From Nocardioides gilvus (GTDB lineage Bacteria; Actinomycetota; Actinomycetes; Propionibacteriales; Nocardioidaceae), in NCBI RefSeq assembly GCF_003194605.1, contig NZ_QHKY01000003.1:186001-250000 (forward strand): a stretch of 64,000 nucleotides of DNA. The letters are read 5' to 3'. The first letter of the stretch is position 1. Every line of letters starts with the position of its first letter. Positions 46,211 to 56,390 of this stretch are shown piece by piece. The translations under genes and the position numbers were made by a program. The notes beneath the pieces are model-generated. The model was not told the DNA's origin. It worked only from the letters and a program-made list of their open reading frames with translations, and did no database searches.

Positions 46211-48013
46211 TCAGCTCTCCAGGACCTCGGAGGCCTCGAGCCACTCGGCCTCCAGGGTCGCCCGCTCGCTGGTCAGCTTGCCCAGCTCGGCGGTCAAGTC
46301 GTTCATCCGGTCGTACTCGGTGGACGACGCCAACTGCCCCAACTCGTCGTGGATCGCCTTCTCGCGGTCGGTGATCTTCGCGAGCCTCTTGTCGATGCGG
46401 GCCACGGCCTTGCGAGCCGTACGTTCCTCGCTGCTGCCGGAGCGGGCCTTGCCGCCGGTCTGGGCCGCGGCCGGAGCCGAGCCCGTGGGAAGCACCGAGT
46501 TCTTCGACGCCGAGGAGGCGTTGCCGGCAGCGCGACGCTCGAGGTACTCGTCGACCCCGCGGGGCAACATCGAGATCTGACCGTCGCCCAGCAGCGCCCA
46601 GACCGAGTCGGTGACCCGCTCCAGGAAATACCGGTCGTGGGAGACCACGATCAGAGTGCCCGGCCAGCCGTCGAGGAAGTCCTCGAGGACGTTGAGGGTC
46701 TCGATGTCCAGGTCGTTGGTCGGTTCGTCGAGGAGCAGCACGTTGGGCTCGAGCAGCAGCAGGCGCAGCAGCTGGAAGCGGCGGCGCTCGCCACCGGAGA
46801 GCTCACCGATCCGGGCGATGAGCCGGTCACCGGTGAAACCGAAGCGCTCCAACATCGACGTCGCGGTCAGCTCCTGGCCGTCGGCGGTCTTCGTCACTCG
46901 GCGGATCGACTCGACCATCGGCAGCACCCGCGCCATGGGGTCGAGGTCGTCGAGCTGCTGGCTGAGGTGCTGCATGGCGATCGTCTTGCCGTGCTTGACC
47001 TTGCCGGCCGACGGCGCGAGGTCGCCGGCGAGCATCGACAGCACCGAGGTCTTGCCAGCCCCGTTGACCCCCACCAGGCCCACCCGGTCGCCCGGGCCGA
47101 GGCGCCAGGTGGCCTTCGAGAGCAGCTGGCGCTCGCCGCGGAAGAGGTCGACGTCCTCGACGTCGAGGACGTCCTTGCCGAGCCGCTGGGAGGCGAACTT
47201 CTGCAGCTCGAGGCGGTCCCGCACCGGCGGCACGTCGGCGATCAGGGCGTTGGCGGCCTCGATCCGGAACTTCGGCTTGGCCGTACGCGCGGGCGCACCG
47301 CGGCGCAGCCAGGCCAGCTCCTTCTTCATCAGGTTCTGGCGACGTCCCTCGGTGACCGAGGCCTGACGCTGCCGCTCCGACTTGGCGAGCACGAACGCGG
47401 CGTAACCGCCCTCGTAGGAGTCGACGACGCCGTCGTGGACCTCCCACGTGGTCTGGCAGACCTCGTCGAGGAACCACCGGTCGTGGGTGACGACCACCAT
47501 CGCGGTGGGTCGGTTCTTCATGTGCTCTGCGAGCCAGGCGACCGCCTCGACGTCGAGGTGGTTGGTGGGCTCGTCCAGCACGATCAGGTCGTGCTGCTCG
47601 AGCAGCAGCGCAGCGAGTGCGCAACGACGGCGCTCGCCACCGGAGAGCCCCAGCACCGGTCGGTCCAGGTCCAGTCCGGTGAGCAGCTCCTTGACCACGC
47701 CGCGGGCGACGGGGTCCCCGGCCCACTCGTGGTCGTCCTTGCCCCCGAGGACCGCTTCGCGCACCGTGTGGGTGTCGTTGAGCTCGTCGCCCTGGTGCAG
47801 GTAGCCGACGTGGACACCGGACGTACGCGAGACGCGACCGGTGTCGGGCTCCTCGAGGCCGGTCATCACCTTGAGCAGCGTGGTCTTGCCGTCGCCGTTG
47901 CGACCGACGATGCCGATCCGTTCGCCGACGGCGATGCCGAGCGAGACACCGTCCAGCAGCGGTCGGATCCCGTAGGACTTGGAAACACGTTCGAGGTTCA
48001 GCAGGTTGGCCAT
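46211..48013 (-). CDS. ABC-F family ATPase (Uup/EttA-like)
   Basis: The 600-residue soluble protein has two ABC domains (Walker A GRNGDGKTT and GVNGAGKTS; signatures LSGGERRRCAL and LSGGERRRFQL). It has an inter-domain linker, PARTAKPKFRIEAAN, and a C-terminal coiled coil (about 515-600). ABC-F proteins act on ribosomes, resolving stalls or, in some cases, protecting against antibiotics. No membrane segment is present. It begins at the base after the ispE stop. Confidence 0.88.
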   Translation of the reverse strand: MANLLNLERVSKSYGIRPLLDGVSLGIAVGERIGIVGRNGDGKTTLLKVMTGLEEPDTGRVSRTSGVHVGYLHQGDELNDTHTVREAVLGGKDDHEWAGDPVARGVVKELLTGLDLDRPVLGLSGGERRRCALAALLLEQHDLIVLDEPTNHLDVEAVAWLAEHMKNRPTAMVVVTHDRWFLDEVCQTTWEVHDGVVDSYEGGYAAFVLAKSERQRQASVTEGRRQNLMKKELAWLRRGAPARTAKPKFRIEAANALIADVPPVRDRLELQKFASQRLGKDVLDVEDVDLFRGERQLLSKATWRLGPGDRVGLVGVNGAGKTSVLSMLAGDLAPSAGKVKHGKTIAMQHLSQQLDDLDPMARVLPMVESIRRVTKTADGQELTATSMLERFGFTGDRLIARIGELSGGERRRFQLLRLLLLEPNVLLLDEPTNDLDIETLNVLEDFLDGWPGTLIVVSHDRYFLERVTDSVWALLGDGQISMLPRGVDEYLERRAAGNASSASKNSVLPTGSAPAAAQTGGKARSGSSEERTARKAVARIDKRLAKITDREKAIHDELGQLASSTEYDRMNDLTAELGKLTSERATLEAEWLEASEVLES

Positions 48014-48973
48014 TCAGTCCATCTCCACCAGGTGGGCGCCGGCCACGGGTCCGTGGGCCAGCAGTGCGTGCGGATGGGTCGCGGCCAGGGCGGCCGCGAC
48101 CTCTCGTGCGGACTCTGCGGAGGCGCAGAGGAAGACGACGGTGGGGCCGGAGCCGGAGACGAGCCCTCGCAGGGCCCCCTTCGACTCGCCCAGGTCGATC
48201 AGGTCACCCAGATCGGGGCGCAGGTCGATCGCGGCTGCCTGCAGGTCGTTGTGCAGGGCGGCAGCCAGCGCGTACGGGTCCCCCGAGGCCAGCGCACGCA
48301 GCACCGGCTCCGCGGAGGGCGGCTCGGCGGGAGCGTCGGGGCGCAACTCGTCGAAGTGGCGGTAGACCGCGGGCGTCGAGAGGCCACCTGTGGCGGGGAC
48401 CACCACCCACGACCAGGTGGCGGTGTCCGTCAGCGGTGTGACGACCTCGCCGCGGCCCAGGCCGCGGGCGGTCCCGCCGAGCAGGGAGAACGGGACGTCG
48501 CTGCCCAGGAGGGCGGCTATCTCGAGGAGTCGGTCGTCGGGTGTCTCCAGCTCCCAGAGCCGGTCCAGCGCCACCAGGGCCGCGGCAGCGTCGGCGGAGC
48601 CGCCGGCCATCCCTCCGGCGACCGGGATGGTCTTGGAGACCTCGACCCGGGCCTGGGGAGCACACCCGGGGGCGCAACCGTGCGCGCAGAGCAGCTCGGC
48701 GACCCGGTCGACGATGTTCTCGCCGGGGCCGGGGAGCTCGACCTCACCCAGGTGCTCGGCGACGGTCGTGGTCACCGACCAGTCGTCGGCCGGGTGCACG
48801 GCGACGTCGTCGTAAAGGCTCACTGCTTGGTAGACGGTGTCGAGCGGGTGGAAACCGTCTTCACGGGGCGCACCGACCCCCAGGTGCAGGTTGATCTTGG
48901 CGGCTGCCCGCACGGTGAACCGCGCCGAGCGACGGGCCTCGTACGAGCCGGTGTACGTCACGTCCCCGCTCAC
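48014..48973 (-). CDS. ispE: 4-diphosphocytidyl-2-C-methyl-D-erythritol kinase
   Basis: The 319-residue GHMP kinase acts in the MEP isoprenoid pathway. It has [21 protein letters not shown] at the N-terminus and the ATP loop [20 protein letters not shown] 48973 overlaps the rsmA stop by 4 bp (GTGA). Confidence 0.95.
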   Translation of the reverse strand: MSGDVTYTGSYEARRSARFTVRAAAKINLHLGVGAPREDGFHPLDTVYQAVSLYDDVAVHPADDWSVTTTVAEHLGEVELPGPGENIVDRVAELLCAHGCAPGCAPQARVEVSKTIPVAGGMAGGSADAAAALVALDRLWELETPDDRLLEIAALLGSDVPFSLLGGTARGLGRGEVVTPLTDTATWSWVVVPATGGLSTPAVYRHFDELRPDAPAEPPSAEPVLRALASGDPYALAAALHNDLQAAAIDLRPDLGDLIDLGESKGALRGLVSGSGPTVVFLCASAESAREVAAALAATHPHALLAHGPVAGAHLVEMD

Positions 48974-49878
48974 GCCCCCTCACCGCCACGGAGGCCCGTG
49001 CCGACCTCGCCGCCGGCGTAGAGGGCCTCGGTGATGCGTACGAAGTCGTCGATCACCAGCACCTCCCCGCGCGCCTGGGGGTCGACGCCGGCAGCCACGA
49101 TCGCGGCCTCGGCGCGCTCCCCCGACCCGTCGACGAGGGACTTCAGGGTCGAACGCAGGGTCTTGCGACGTTGCGCGAAGGCGGCGTCCACGACGGCGAA
49201 GACCTGTTCGCGGGTGGCTGTGGTGACCGGCGGCTCGCGTCGGGTCCAGGCCACCAGACCGGAGTCGACGTTGGGCGCGGGCCAGAAGACGTTGCGGCCG
49301 ATCGCACCGGCCCGGCGTACGTCGGCGAACCAGGCCGCCTTGATCGACGGGATCCCGTAGACCTTCGACCCCGGCTTCGCGGCCAGCCGGTCAGCGACCT
49401 CGGCCTGCACCATCACCAACCCCCGCTCCAGCGACGGCAGCAGGGTGAGCATGTGGATCAGGACCGGGACCGAGATGTTGTACGGCAGATTCGCGACCAG
49501 GGCAGTCGGGGCCGGACCGGGGATCCCGGTGATCCGCATGGCGTCGGCCAGGACCACCTCGAAGCGCTCGGCGTGGTCCGGCGCGTACTCGTCGATCGTC
49601 GCCGGCAGCAGCCCCGCGAGCAGCGGGTCGACCTCGACCGCGACGACCCGGCGGGCGACCTCGAGCAGGCCGAGGGTGAGGGAGCCGAGGCCGGGTCCGA
49701 TCTCGATCACGACGTCGTGCGGAGTGATCGCGGACTCGCGCACGATGCGTCGCACGGTGTTGGCGTCGATGACGAAGTTCTGGCCGCGCTGCTTGGTCGG
49801 ACGCAGGTCCAACTGGGCGGCCAACTGACGCACCTCGGCCGGCCCCAGAAGTCGCGGGCCGGCCGATGTGTTCGTCAT
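48970..49878 (-). CDS. rsmA: 16S rRNA dimethyladenosine transferase
   Basis: The 302-residue KsgA-type enzyme dimethylates A1518/A1519. It has the SAM motif [10 protein letters not shown], the acceptor motif [14 protein letters not shown], and [15 protein letters not shown] 49878 is chosen; the longer frame overlaps the rpf end. Confidence 0.95.
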   Translation of the reverse strand: MTNTSAGPRLLGPAEVRQLAAQLDLRPTKQRGQNFVIDANTVRRIVRESAITPHDVVIEIGPGLGSLTLGLLEVARRVVAVEVDPLLAGLLPATIDEYAPDHAERFEVVLADAMRITGIPGPAPTALVANLPYNISVPVLIHMLTLLPSLERGLVMVQAEVADRLAAKPGSKVYGIPSIKAAWFADVRRAGAIGRNVFWPAPNVDSGLVAWTRREPPVTTATREQVFAVVDAAFAQRRKTLRSTLKSLVDGSGERAEAAIVAAGVDPQARGEVLVIDDFVRITEALYAGGEVGTGLRGGEGA

Positions 49879-49954
49879 GTGGTGAAGGTTAGTGCGATTG
49901 CGCCCCGCACCGAAGTCGAGCGCGTCAGCGCAGGCCCATCCAGCGCAGAACCAT

Positions 49955-51097
49955 TCAGCGCAGGCCCAGCTTGGACGTGCAGTGCGGCCACTGGCCCCAC
50001 CCGGCACGCGCCTGGAGGATCTTGCCGCGCTTGATCTGCTCCTCACGGCTGTGCTGGTGCGGCAGGCCGGTGCCACCGACCGAGCGCCAGGTGTTCGGGT
50101 TGAACTGCAGACCGCCGTAGTAGCCGTTGCCGGTGTTGGTCGCCCAGTTGCCGCCGGACTCACACTTGGCGAGGGCATCCCAGACGGAGTTGCCGCTGGC
50201 GTAGTTGGCCTTCACCGGGGCCGGTGCGGGGGCCTTCTTGGTGCCGACCTTGACGACCTGCTTGACGGGGGCGCGGACGACGTCGCTGGAGACCACCTTG
50301 CGGGACTTCAGCGTGCCGTTCTCGTAGCGCAACTCGTAGGTGACGGCGCGCTTGCCGGGCTTGCCGGGCTTGACGACCTTGGTCCTGCCGGCGGTCATGG
50401 AGCCGTCGTTGCGGCGTACGGTGCCGAAGGCGATCCGCTCCCCGGCGACCTTCTTGCGCTCGACCTTGACCTTGGTGACGGTGATCCTGTCGCCGGACTC
50501 GATCTTCTTGCCAGGCTTCGGGGAGACCTTGTCGTCGTCGTCGTACTTGACGTCCATCTCCTCGAGGGCGTCGGCGACGGTGAGGGCCGGGACCTCCACC
50601 TTCTTCGCCTTCTTGCCACCGACCGCGACCTTCACGGTCTTCGGCGTCACGACGGCCAGCTCGAGGCCGTCGCGACGGATCGACGTCGAGCGGCTCGTGG
50701 AGAGGTCGGCACCGGAGAAGCGGCGACCGATCTGGGACAGGGCGCCGTCCACGTCGGTGGCGGTGACCCAGTGCTTCGAGGACTCGCCGTCGACGGTGAG
50801 GTCGAGGGGACGGGCGAAGGCCACGGTGATGGCGGTGCCGTCGTCGACGGAGCTGTCGAGAGCGGGAGCGACGACGTCGTGCTCACCGACCTCGACGCCT
50901 TCGGCGGCGAGGACCTCTTCGACGGTGCCACCGAGGGCGCTGACTTCACTGGACTTCCCGTCCAGGGTCAGGGTCACCGACTTGCTGAGTGATGCATATC
51001 CGAGAGTGGTTCCCGCCACGGCCAGGGCTACTACGGCGCAGAGTACGACGAGGAGCTTGCGGCTGTGCAGGACAGTACTGAGCTGTGCAGTTCGCAC
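49955..51097 (-). CDS. rpfB: Resuscitation-promoting factor, RpfB-like
   Basis: The 380-residue secreted muralytic protein has an N-terminal helix anchor (about 10-35) and DUF348 repeats (about 40-210, each with a S-V-T-L-T-L-D type start). A G5 domain (about 215-290) and a C-terminal lysozyme-like Rpf domain ([32 protein letters not shown]) follow. GTG 51097 follows GGAG. It cleaves peptidoglycan to aid growth resumption. Confidence 0.92.
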   Translation of the reverse strand: MRTAQLSTVLHSRKLLVVLCAVVALAVAGTTLGYASLSKSVTLTLDGKSSEVSALGGTVEEVLAAEGVEVGEHDVVAPALDSSVDDGTAITVAFARPLDLTVDGESSKHWVTATDVDGALSQIGRRFSGADLSTSRSTSIRRDGLELAVVTPKTVKVAVGGKKAKKVEVPALTVADALEEMDVKYDDDDKVSPKPGKKIESGDRITVTKVKVERKKVAGERIAFGTVRRNDGSMTAGRTKVVKPGKPGKRAVTYELRYENGTLKSRKVVSSDVVRAPVKQVVKVGTKKAPAPAPVKANYASGNSVWDALAKCESGGNWATNTGNGYYGGLQFNPNTWRSVGGTGLPHQHSREEQIKRGKILQARAGWGQWPHCTSKLGLR

Positions 51098-51299
51098 GAT
51101 TCTCCGAACGTTGTGCTGTCCGGGCCACAGGAGACCAGCGCTGAGCCGGGACGCGACCACGCGTGAGCATGGGGGGAAGTACGTCCGGATCCCGGGCCAC
51201 TTTGCCCGGCTGCGATGGTCGAGATTCAGCTTCCTGATTCCCGGCCGACTGCGCGACGTTATCCAAAACTGGGGACGTACCCAACTCTTCGCAACAATT

Positions 51300-51320
51300 G
51301 GTGACGAGTTCCTCGTCACC
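51300..51320 (-). terminator. Hairpin after tatD
   Basis: Perfect 9-bp arms GGTGACGAG and CTCGTCACC with a three-base loop lie 20 bp after the tatD stop; a weak CAATTGTT follows on the minus strand. Confidence 0.6.
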
Positions 51321-51339
51321 TTCCGGTGCTCAGGGATGC

Positions 51340-52248
51340 CTACCAGGCCCCGCCGAACGCCCTCTCGGTGTTGCCGTCCACGGCCCTGCAGAGAGCTTCC
51401 AGATCCTCCCCACGCACCTGCGCCATGGCCCGCATCGTGACGGGCACCAGGTAGGAGGCGTTGGGTCGACCGCGGTAGGGCGTCGGCGTCAGGAAGGGCG
51501 CATCGGTCTCCACGAGCACGCGGTCGCCGGGTGTGATCGCCAGGGCGTCGCGCAACGCCTCCGCGTTCTTGAAGGTGACGGTGCCGGCGAAGGAGAGGTA
51601 CGCGCCCCGGTCCAGGCAGGCCCGGGCGAAGTCGGCATCGCCGGAGAAGCAGTGCATCACCCAGCGCTCCGGGGCGCCTTCGGAGTCGAGCATGCGGAGC
51701 ACGTCGTCGTGGGCGTCGCGGTCATGGATCACCAGGGTCTTGTCGAGACGCCTGGCCATGTCGATGTGGCGCCGGAAGCTGAGCTCCTGCGCGGCGAGGC
51801 CTTCGGGCGGCGTACGGAAGAAGTCGAGACCCGTCTCCCCCACCGCACGCACCCCGGGGTGGGCGCAGGCGAGCCGCTCGATCTCCTCCAGCGCGGCGTC
51901 GAGCTCGCCACGCTCGGCCAGCCGCGGAGCCTCGTTGGGGTGCAGCGCGACCCCGGCCACCAACGCGGGGTGCTCGCGGGCGGCCTCGACCGCCCAGCGG
52001 GCGCCGGGCAGGTCACACCCGATCTGCACGATCCGTGGGACTCCGACGGCAGCGGCCTCCGCGATCGCCGCAGTCGTGGCGAGCCAGTCACCGTCGGCGA
52101 TGTCGAGGTGGCAGTGGTTGTCGACCACCGGGTGCGGCAGCGGCTCGGGGGCGGGGGGACGTTCGCGGTCGCGACGAGCCCCGGTCCTCTCCTCGGTGGC
52201 GGCGCGCTCGCGGCTCGGGCGCTCAGTGGGGCTGGGGCGGTCGTTCAC
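51340..52248 (-). CDS. tatD: TatD-family metal-dependent hydrolase
   Basis: The 302-residue TIM-barrel DNase has metal ligands in DNHCHLD, GETGLDFFR, VIHDRDAHDD, MHCFSGD and VETDAPFL. An N-terminal charged extension of about 40 residues is atypical. It overlaps the hydrolase gene by 4 bp and precedes rpf and rsmA in the usual actinobacterial order. Confidence 0.93.
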   Translation of the reverse strand: MNDRPSPTERPSRERAATEERTGARRDRERPPAPEPLPHPVVDNHCHLDIADGDWLATTAAIAEAAAVGVPRIVQIGCDLPGARWAVEAAREHPALVAGVALHPNEAPRLAERGELDAALEEIERLACAHPGVRAVGETGLDFFRTPPEGLAAQELSFRRHIDMARRLDKTLVIHDRDAHDDVLRMLDSEGAPERWVMHCFSGDADFARACLDRGAYLSFAGTVTFKNAEALRDALAITPGDRVLVETDAPFLTPTPYRGRPNASYLVPVTMRAMAQVRGEDLEALCRAVDGNTERAFGGAW

Positions 52249-53084
52249 GCAGACGACCGTATCCGGGCGAGCACGGCCTGGCTCAACGCCTCCGGGGCCT
52301 GCCGCGGGATCCAGTGGTTCATCCCCTCCAGCACCACGAGCTCGTAGTCGGCCTCGACGTAGCGCCCACAGGCCTGGGCAGCCGCCCAGGACAGCGCCAC
52401 GTCGCGGTCACTCCACACGTAGGTCGTCGGCACCCGGATGATCCCGACCCGCGGCGGGGAGAGCAGTGCGCCGCGATACCAGGCGAGCGCCCCGGGGAGG
52501 GCGCCGTCGTCGACGATCTCGGCGTGGAAACGCGTGACGTCCTCGGCCCGCATGCCGCCCTTGCGCAGCGGGACGTCGAACGCGGCGGGGCGGATCCTCA
52601 CGATCCCCTCGACCAGTCCGGTCACGTTGAAGGGCAGGAAGTACCAGGACTGCTTCAACTGGGGGCCCTGGACCGCGGCGTGCGCCATCGCCCTGGGGTG
52701 TGGGACCGAGACCGCGGTCAGGGACCGCACGAGGTCGGGTCGTCGGTCGGCCAGTCCCCAGGCCACCATCGCGCCCCAGTCGTGTCCGACCAGGTGCACC
52801 GGGCTCCCGATCTCGTCGATCAGGGCCACCACGTCGTCGACCAGCGTCGGGAAGCGGTAGGACCAGCGTCCGAACGGGCGGGCGTCGGGCGAGTAGCCGC
52901 GCTGGTCCGGGGCGTACGTGCGCAGTCCCTGCTCGCCGAGCAGCGACTGGACCGCCGCCCAGGAGCTGGCGCGCTCGGGGAAGCCGTGCAGCAGCACGAC
53001 GGGCTCGCCGTCGAGCGGGCCGCGGTCGACGACGTCGAAACGCAGGCGTCCGCGACGGAAACTGGTGAGCCGTTCGCCGGTCAT
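52245..53084 (-). CDS. Alpha/beta hydrolase, epoxide hydrolase-like
   Basis: The 279-residue enzyme has HGFPE (oxyanion), GHDWGAMVAW with a nucleophilic Asp, and the final GMNHWIPRQAPE with the catalytic His. The Asp nucleophile points to an epoxide hydrolase or haloalkane dehalogenase type rather than an esterase. It overlaps rsmI and tatD by 4 bp each, so it is locked in the operon. Confidence 0.88.
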   Translation of the reverse strand: MTGERLTSFRRGRLRFDVVDRGPLDGEPVVLLHGFPERASSWAAVQSLLGEQGLRTYAPDQRGYSPDARPFGRWSYRFPTLVDDVVALIDEIGSPVHLVGHDWGAMVAWGLADRRPDLVRSLTAVSVPHPRAMAHAAVQGPQLKQSWYFLPFNVTGLVEGIVRIRPAAFDVPLRKGGMRAEDVTRFHAEIVDDGALPGALAWYRGALLSPPRVGIIRVPTTYVWSDRDVALSWAAAQACGRYVEADYELVVLEGMNHWIPRQAPEALSQAVLARIRSSA

Positions 53085-53986
53085 CGCACGTGCACCACGT
53101 CGTAGACCTCGCGCTTCGGCACGCCCGCCAACTTGGCGACGGTGGCGATCGCGTCCTTGCGGCTGGCGCCCTCCTCCTCGAGCTCGGCGACCGCCTCGCG
53201 CAGGGCCTCGGGGGTGTTCTCGACGGCCGCGCTGGCCTCGGCGCCCTGCACCACGACGGTGACCTCACCGCGTACGCCGTCGGCTGCCCAGCCTGACAAC
53301 GCCCGGAGCCCGTCCCGCACGACCTCCTCGTAGGTCTTCGTCAGCTCACGACAGACCGCTGCCGGGCGGTCGTCGCCGAAGACGTCCGCCATCGCGGCGA
53401 GCGCCGCCTCGGTGCGGTGGGGTGCTTCGAAGAAGACCATCGTGCGTTGCTCCTTGGCCAGGGAGAGCAGTCGACGGGATCGTTCCCCCGCCTTGCGGGG
53501 CAGGAAACCTTCGAAGCAGAAACGGTCGACCGGCAGGCCGGAGACGGCGAGCGCGGTGAGCACCGCGCTCGGCCCCGGGACGGCGGTCACCCTCACATCG
53601 TGCTCGACGGCGGCCGCCACGAGCCGGTAGCCGGGGTCGGAGACGCTGGGCATGCCGGCGTCGGTCACCAGGACGACGCGGTCGCCGGCCAGCAGCGCCT
53701 CGAGGAGGACCGGCGTACGGGCCTGCTCGTTGCCCTCGAAGTAGGAGACGACGCGACCGCTCAGGGTGATGCCCAGGTCGGTGGTCAGGCGCTTGAGCCG
53801 ACGGGTGTCCTCGGCGGCGACCACGTCGGCGCCGGCCAACTCAGCGGCCAGGCGCGGCGGTGCGTCACCAGGCTGTCCGATCGGTGTCCCGGCCAGGACG
53901 AGCACTCCGACACCGTCACGCACGCGGTCGGGCGCATCCACCTCGACGGGGTCGGACGATTCGTCGGCGTCGCGCGTGTCGGTCAT
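53081..53986 (-). CDS. rsmI: 16S rRNA (cytidine-1402) 2'-O-methyltransferase
   Basis: This tetrapyrrole-methylase-fold enzyme has LAGTPIGQPGDAPPR, AAEDTRRL, VTDAGMPSVSDPGYRLV and FLPRKAGERS. It methylates C1402 of 16S rRNA. ATG 53986 is preferred over ATG 53995 because a GGGGG stretch precedes it; the product is then 301 residues. It is divergent from the mannosyltransferase gene, a conserved pairing. Confidence 0.94.
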   Translation of the reverse strand: MTDTRDADESSDPVEVDAPDRVRDGVGVLVLAGTPIGQPGDAPPRLAAELAGADVVAAEDTRRLKRLTTDLGITLSGRVVSYFEGNEQARTPVLLEALLAGDRVVLVTDAGMPSVSDPGYRLVAAAVEHDVRVTAVPGPSAVLTALAVSGLPVDRFCFEGFLPRKAGERSRRLLSLAKEQRTMVFFEAPHRTEAALAAMADVFGDDRPAAVCRELTKTYEEVVRDGLRALSGWAADGVRGEVTVVVQGAEASAAVENTPEALREAVAELEEEGASRKDAIATVAKLAGVPKREVYDVVHVR

Positions 53987-54025
53987 GGCCCCCATCCTGC
54001 CGTGAGGTGGCTACAGTGACCGATC

Positions 54026-55687
54026 GTGACCCCATCGCCGTCCCAGTCGTCGCCCCAGTCGCCGGGCAAGTCGCCGGGCCAGTCATCGACGAAGTGGCGT
54101 CTCGACGGCCCTCTGGTGTCCTGGGGCGGGGCGCTCCTGATCACGCTCCTCGCCTTCGTCCTGCGCGTGTGGCGACTGGGCACGCCCCACTCGTTCGCCT
54201 TCGACGAGACCTACTACGCCAAGCACGGCTGGTCGCTGCTGCACCACGGCTACGTGCGCAACTACGTCCCGGAGGCTGACCAGGCGATCCTCGACGGCCG
54301 CACGACCGACCAGTGGCTGGGCGACCCGACGATGGTGGTGCACCCCGAGGTCGGCAAGTGGCTGATCGGCCTCGGTGAGGGTCTCTTCGGCATGGACCCG
54401 ACCGGTTGGCGGATCGCCTCGGCAGTGATCGGCTCGCTGATGGTGCTGCTGATGTGCCGTTTCGCCACGCGGGTCACCGGCTCGGTCTTCCTGGGGCTGG
54501 TGGCCGGCTTCCTGCTCTCCCTCGACGGGCTCCAGCTCGTCCTGTCCCGCCTCGCCCTGCTCGACATCTTCCTGGCCTTCTTCATGCTCGGTGGCGTGCA
54601 CTGCGTCGTCGCCGACCGACAGTGGTTCCGTCGCCGACTCGGGGCCGAGACAGTGGGGGCTGTCGGTGAGGCTGCCGGTGAGCCTCGCGCAGAGACCCTC
54701 GGCTGGGGTCCGCGGCTGCTCCTGCGCCCCTGGCTGCTGGCCGCCGGCATCTGGTTCGGTCTCGCGGTCGGCACCAAGTGGACGGCGCTCTACCCGCTGG
54801 CCGCCTTCGGCCTGTGGCTCTGGCTCTCCAACGCCCACGCCCGACACCAGATCGGGGTGCGGTGGGCCCATGCCCGCTCCGCGCTCATGGACGGCATCCC
54901 GGCCTTCCTCCACCTGGTGGGCGTGGCCTTCATCGTCTACGTGCTCAGCTGGACCGGCTGGTTGATGCATGCCGACGAGTACGAGCAGCACCTCTCCAAC
55001 ACCCAGTACACGACCTACGACGGCGGCGAGCAGTGGCCGAGCGCCGTCGAGGACGACAAGGACGGACTCGGGGAGGTCACCCAGTCACTGCGCTCCTTGG
55101 GCTCCTACCACCGCGACATGTGGAACTTCCACACCAAGTTCCTCAACGACGCCACCCACCCGTACGCGTCCAAGCCGTCGGGCTGGTTGTTGATGAACCG
55201 TCCCGTGGCCGTGGATGCCCAGCTCGACATCGCACCGGGCACCGACGGCTGTGACGCCGAGGAGGGGTCGACCTGCATGCGGCAGGTCCTCCTCCTCGGC
55301 AACCCACTGCTGTGGTGGGGCGGGTGCGTGGCACTGCTGGCCTCGGTGGTGCTGTGGATCGGTCGTCGGGACTGGCGCTTCGGGATCCCGGTCATCGGCG
55401 TCGCCTCGACCTGGCTGCCCTGGTTGCAGTACGACGACCGCACGATCTTCCTCTTCTACGCGATCACGATCCTGCCGTTCGTGGTCCTCTCCCTCGTGCT
55501 CTGCCTCGGCGCGCTGCTGGGGCCGAGCACGCAACCGTCACCCCGGCGTACGGGGGCGGCAGTCGTCGGCGGAGTCTTCGTGCTGGCCGTCGTGATCGCC
55601 TTCGTCTTCTTCTGGCCGATCTGGACCGACCAGCTGATCACGCACTCGGAGTGGATGCAGCGGATGTGGCTGAAGGACTGGATCTGA
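54026..55687 (+). CDS. Protein O-mannosyltransferase (PMT family)
   Basis: The 553-residue membrane enzyme has about eleven helices. It has the catalytic Asp-Glu in FAFDETYYAKHG, VHPEVGKWLIGLG and LDGLQLVLSRLALLDIFLAF. It transfers mannose from polyprenyl-phosphate-mannose to secreted proteins, in the mycobacterial Rv1002c type. The N-terminus is Ser/Pro/Gln-rich. The GTG start is divergent from rsmI. Its 3' end overlaps the convergent YhhN gene by 50 bp. Confidence 0.93.
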   Translation: MTPSPSQSSPQSPGKSPGQSSTKWRLDGPLVSWGGALLITLLAFVLRVWRLGTPHSFAFDETYYAKHGWSLLHHGYVRNYVPEADQAILDGRTTDQWLGDPTMVVHPEVGKWLIGLGEGLFGMDPTGWRIASAVIGSLMVLLMCRFATRVTGSVFLGLVAGFLLSLDGLQLVLSRLALLDIFLAFFMLGGVHCVVADRQWFRRRLGAETVGAVGEAAGEPRAETLGWGPRLLLRPWLLAAGIWFGLAVGTKWTALYPLAAFGLWLWLSNAHARHQIGVRWAHARSALMDGIPAFLHLVGVAFIVYVLSWTGWLMHADEYEQHLSNTQYTTYDGGEQWPSAVEDDKDGLGEVTQSLRSLGSYHRDMWNFHTKFLNDATHPYASKPSGWLLMNRPVAVDAQLDIAPGTDGCDAEEGSTCMRQVLLLGNPLLWWGGCVALLASVVLWIGRRDWRFGIPVIGVASTWLPWLQYDDRTIFLFYAITILPFVVLSLVLCLGALLGPSTQPSPRRTGAAVVGGVFVLAVVIAFVFFWPIWTDQLITHSEWMQRMWLKDWI

Positions 55688-56390
55688 GCAGCAGCCCGCG
55701 CACGATGAGCCACTGGGCAGCCAGGTAGGTCAGCATCACCCAGAAGCCGTGCAGGGGCAGCTCCAGCCCGCCGAGCCCGCCGAGTGCGATGAGTGAGTCG
55801 GAGAGCACGAAGAGGGCCGCACCGATCGCGGTCGCGGTGCTGATCCGGTTGGCCAGCCACGCCATCGTGCCGAGCAGGATGCCGTAGAGCGCCAGCGCAC
55901 CGAGGAGCGGGGTGATCCCTTCTCCGGCGACGAAGAAGGCGACCAGCGCGAGCCACCAAGCGACGTACGGCACCAGGAGCCAAGGTCGACCGGCCGTACG
56001 CGTGGCCTCCCCGGCGGCGCGGAAGGTGAAGGCGTACGCGAGCTGGGCGACGGCGAAGAGCCCGACCCCGCTGAGGAAGAAGACGTCACCCTCACCGATG
56101 AGGGCCAGGTCGCCGAGCCACGAGAAGAAGACCCCCACCACGGCCAGACGCCCCCAGGTGGGCCACCGTCCGTCGCGGCCGAGGCCGACGACCAGCACCA
56201 GGGCCAGTGCCGGCATGAGCAGCGTCTTGGTGATGGCGGCCAGCTCGTCCTGCTCGACCAGCTTGGCGGCGAGGTGGATGGCGGAGACGGCGAAGAAGGG
56301 CAGGTGCAAACGCATGCCCTGACCATGTGCCACGGTGCGGGCGATGCCGCGAACGGCGCGCCGCAGGATCGCAGGTCGGCGCAGCTTCAC
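55638..56390 (-). CDS. YhhN-family membrane protein (lysoplasmalogenase-like)
   Basis: The 250-residue protein has eight membrane helices and YhhN motifs, including FFSWLGDLAL, VGLFAVAQLAYAFTFR and VLSDSLIAL (conserved Asp residues of the hydrolase family). It may cleave lysoplasmalogens. It overlaps the TetR gene by 4 bp and so is co-expressed with the ABC operon. Confidence 0.8.
   Translation of the reverse strand: MKLRRPAILRRAVRGIARTVAHGQGMRLHLPFFAVSAIHLAAKLVEQDELAAITKTLLMPALALVLVVGLGRDGRWPTWGRLAVVGVFFSWLGDLALIGEGDVFFLSGVGLFAVAQLAYAFTFRAAGEATRTAGRPWLLVPYVAWWLALVAFFVAGEGITPLLGALALYGILLGTMAWLANRISTATAIGAALFVLSDSLIALGGLGGLELPLHGFWVMLTYLAAQWLIVRGLLLRSSPSATSAASTPSA

Noticed and set aside
46196..49021. 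Long plus-strand open frame of 941 codons
   Set aside because: It is antisense to the ABC-F and ispE genes, with no family motifs and shadow-type composition.
51098..51339. c-di-AMP (ydaO) riboswitch upstream of the rpf gene
   Set aside because: This is a common location in actinobacteria, but the conserved core motifs could not be identified; only simple hairpins are visible.
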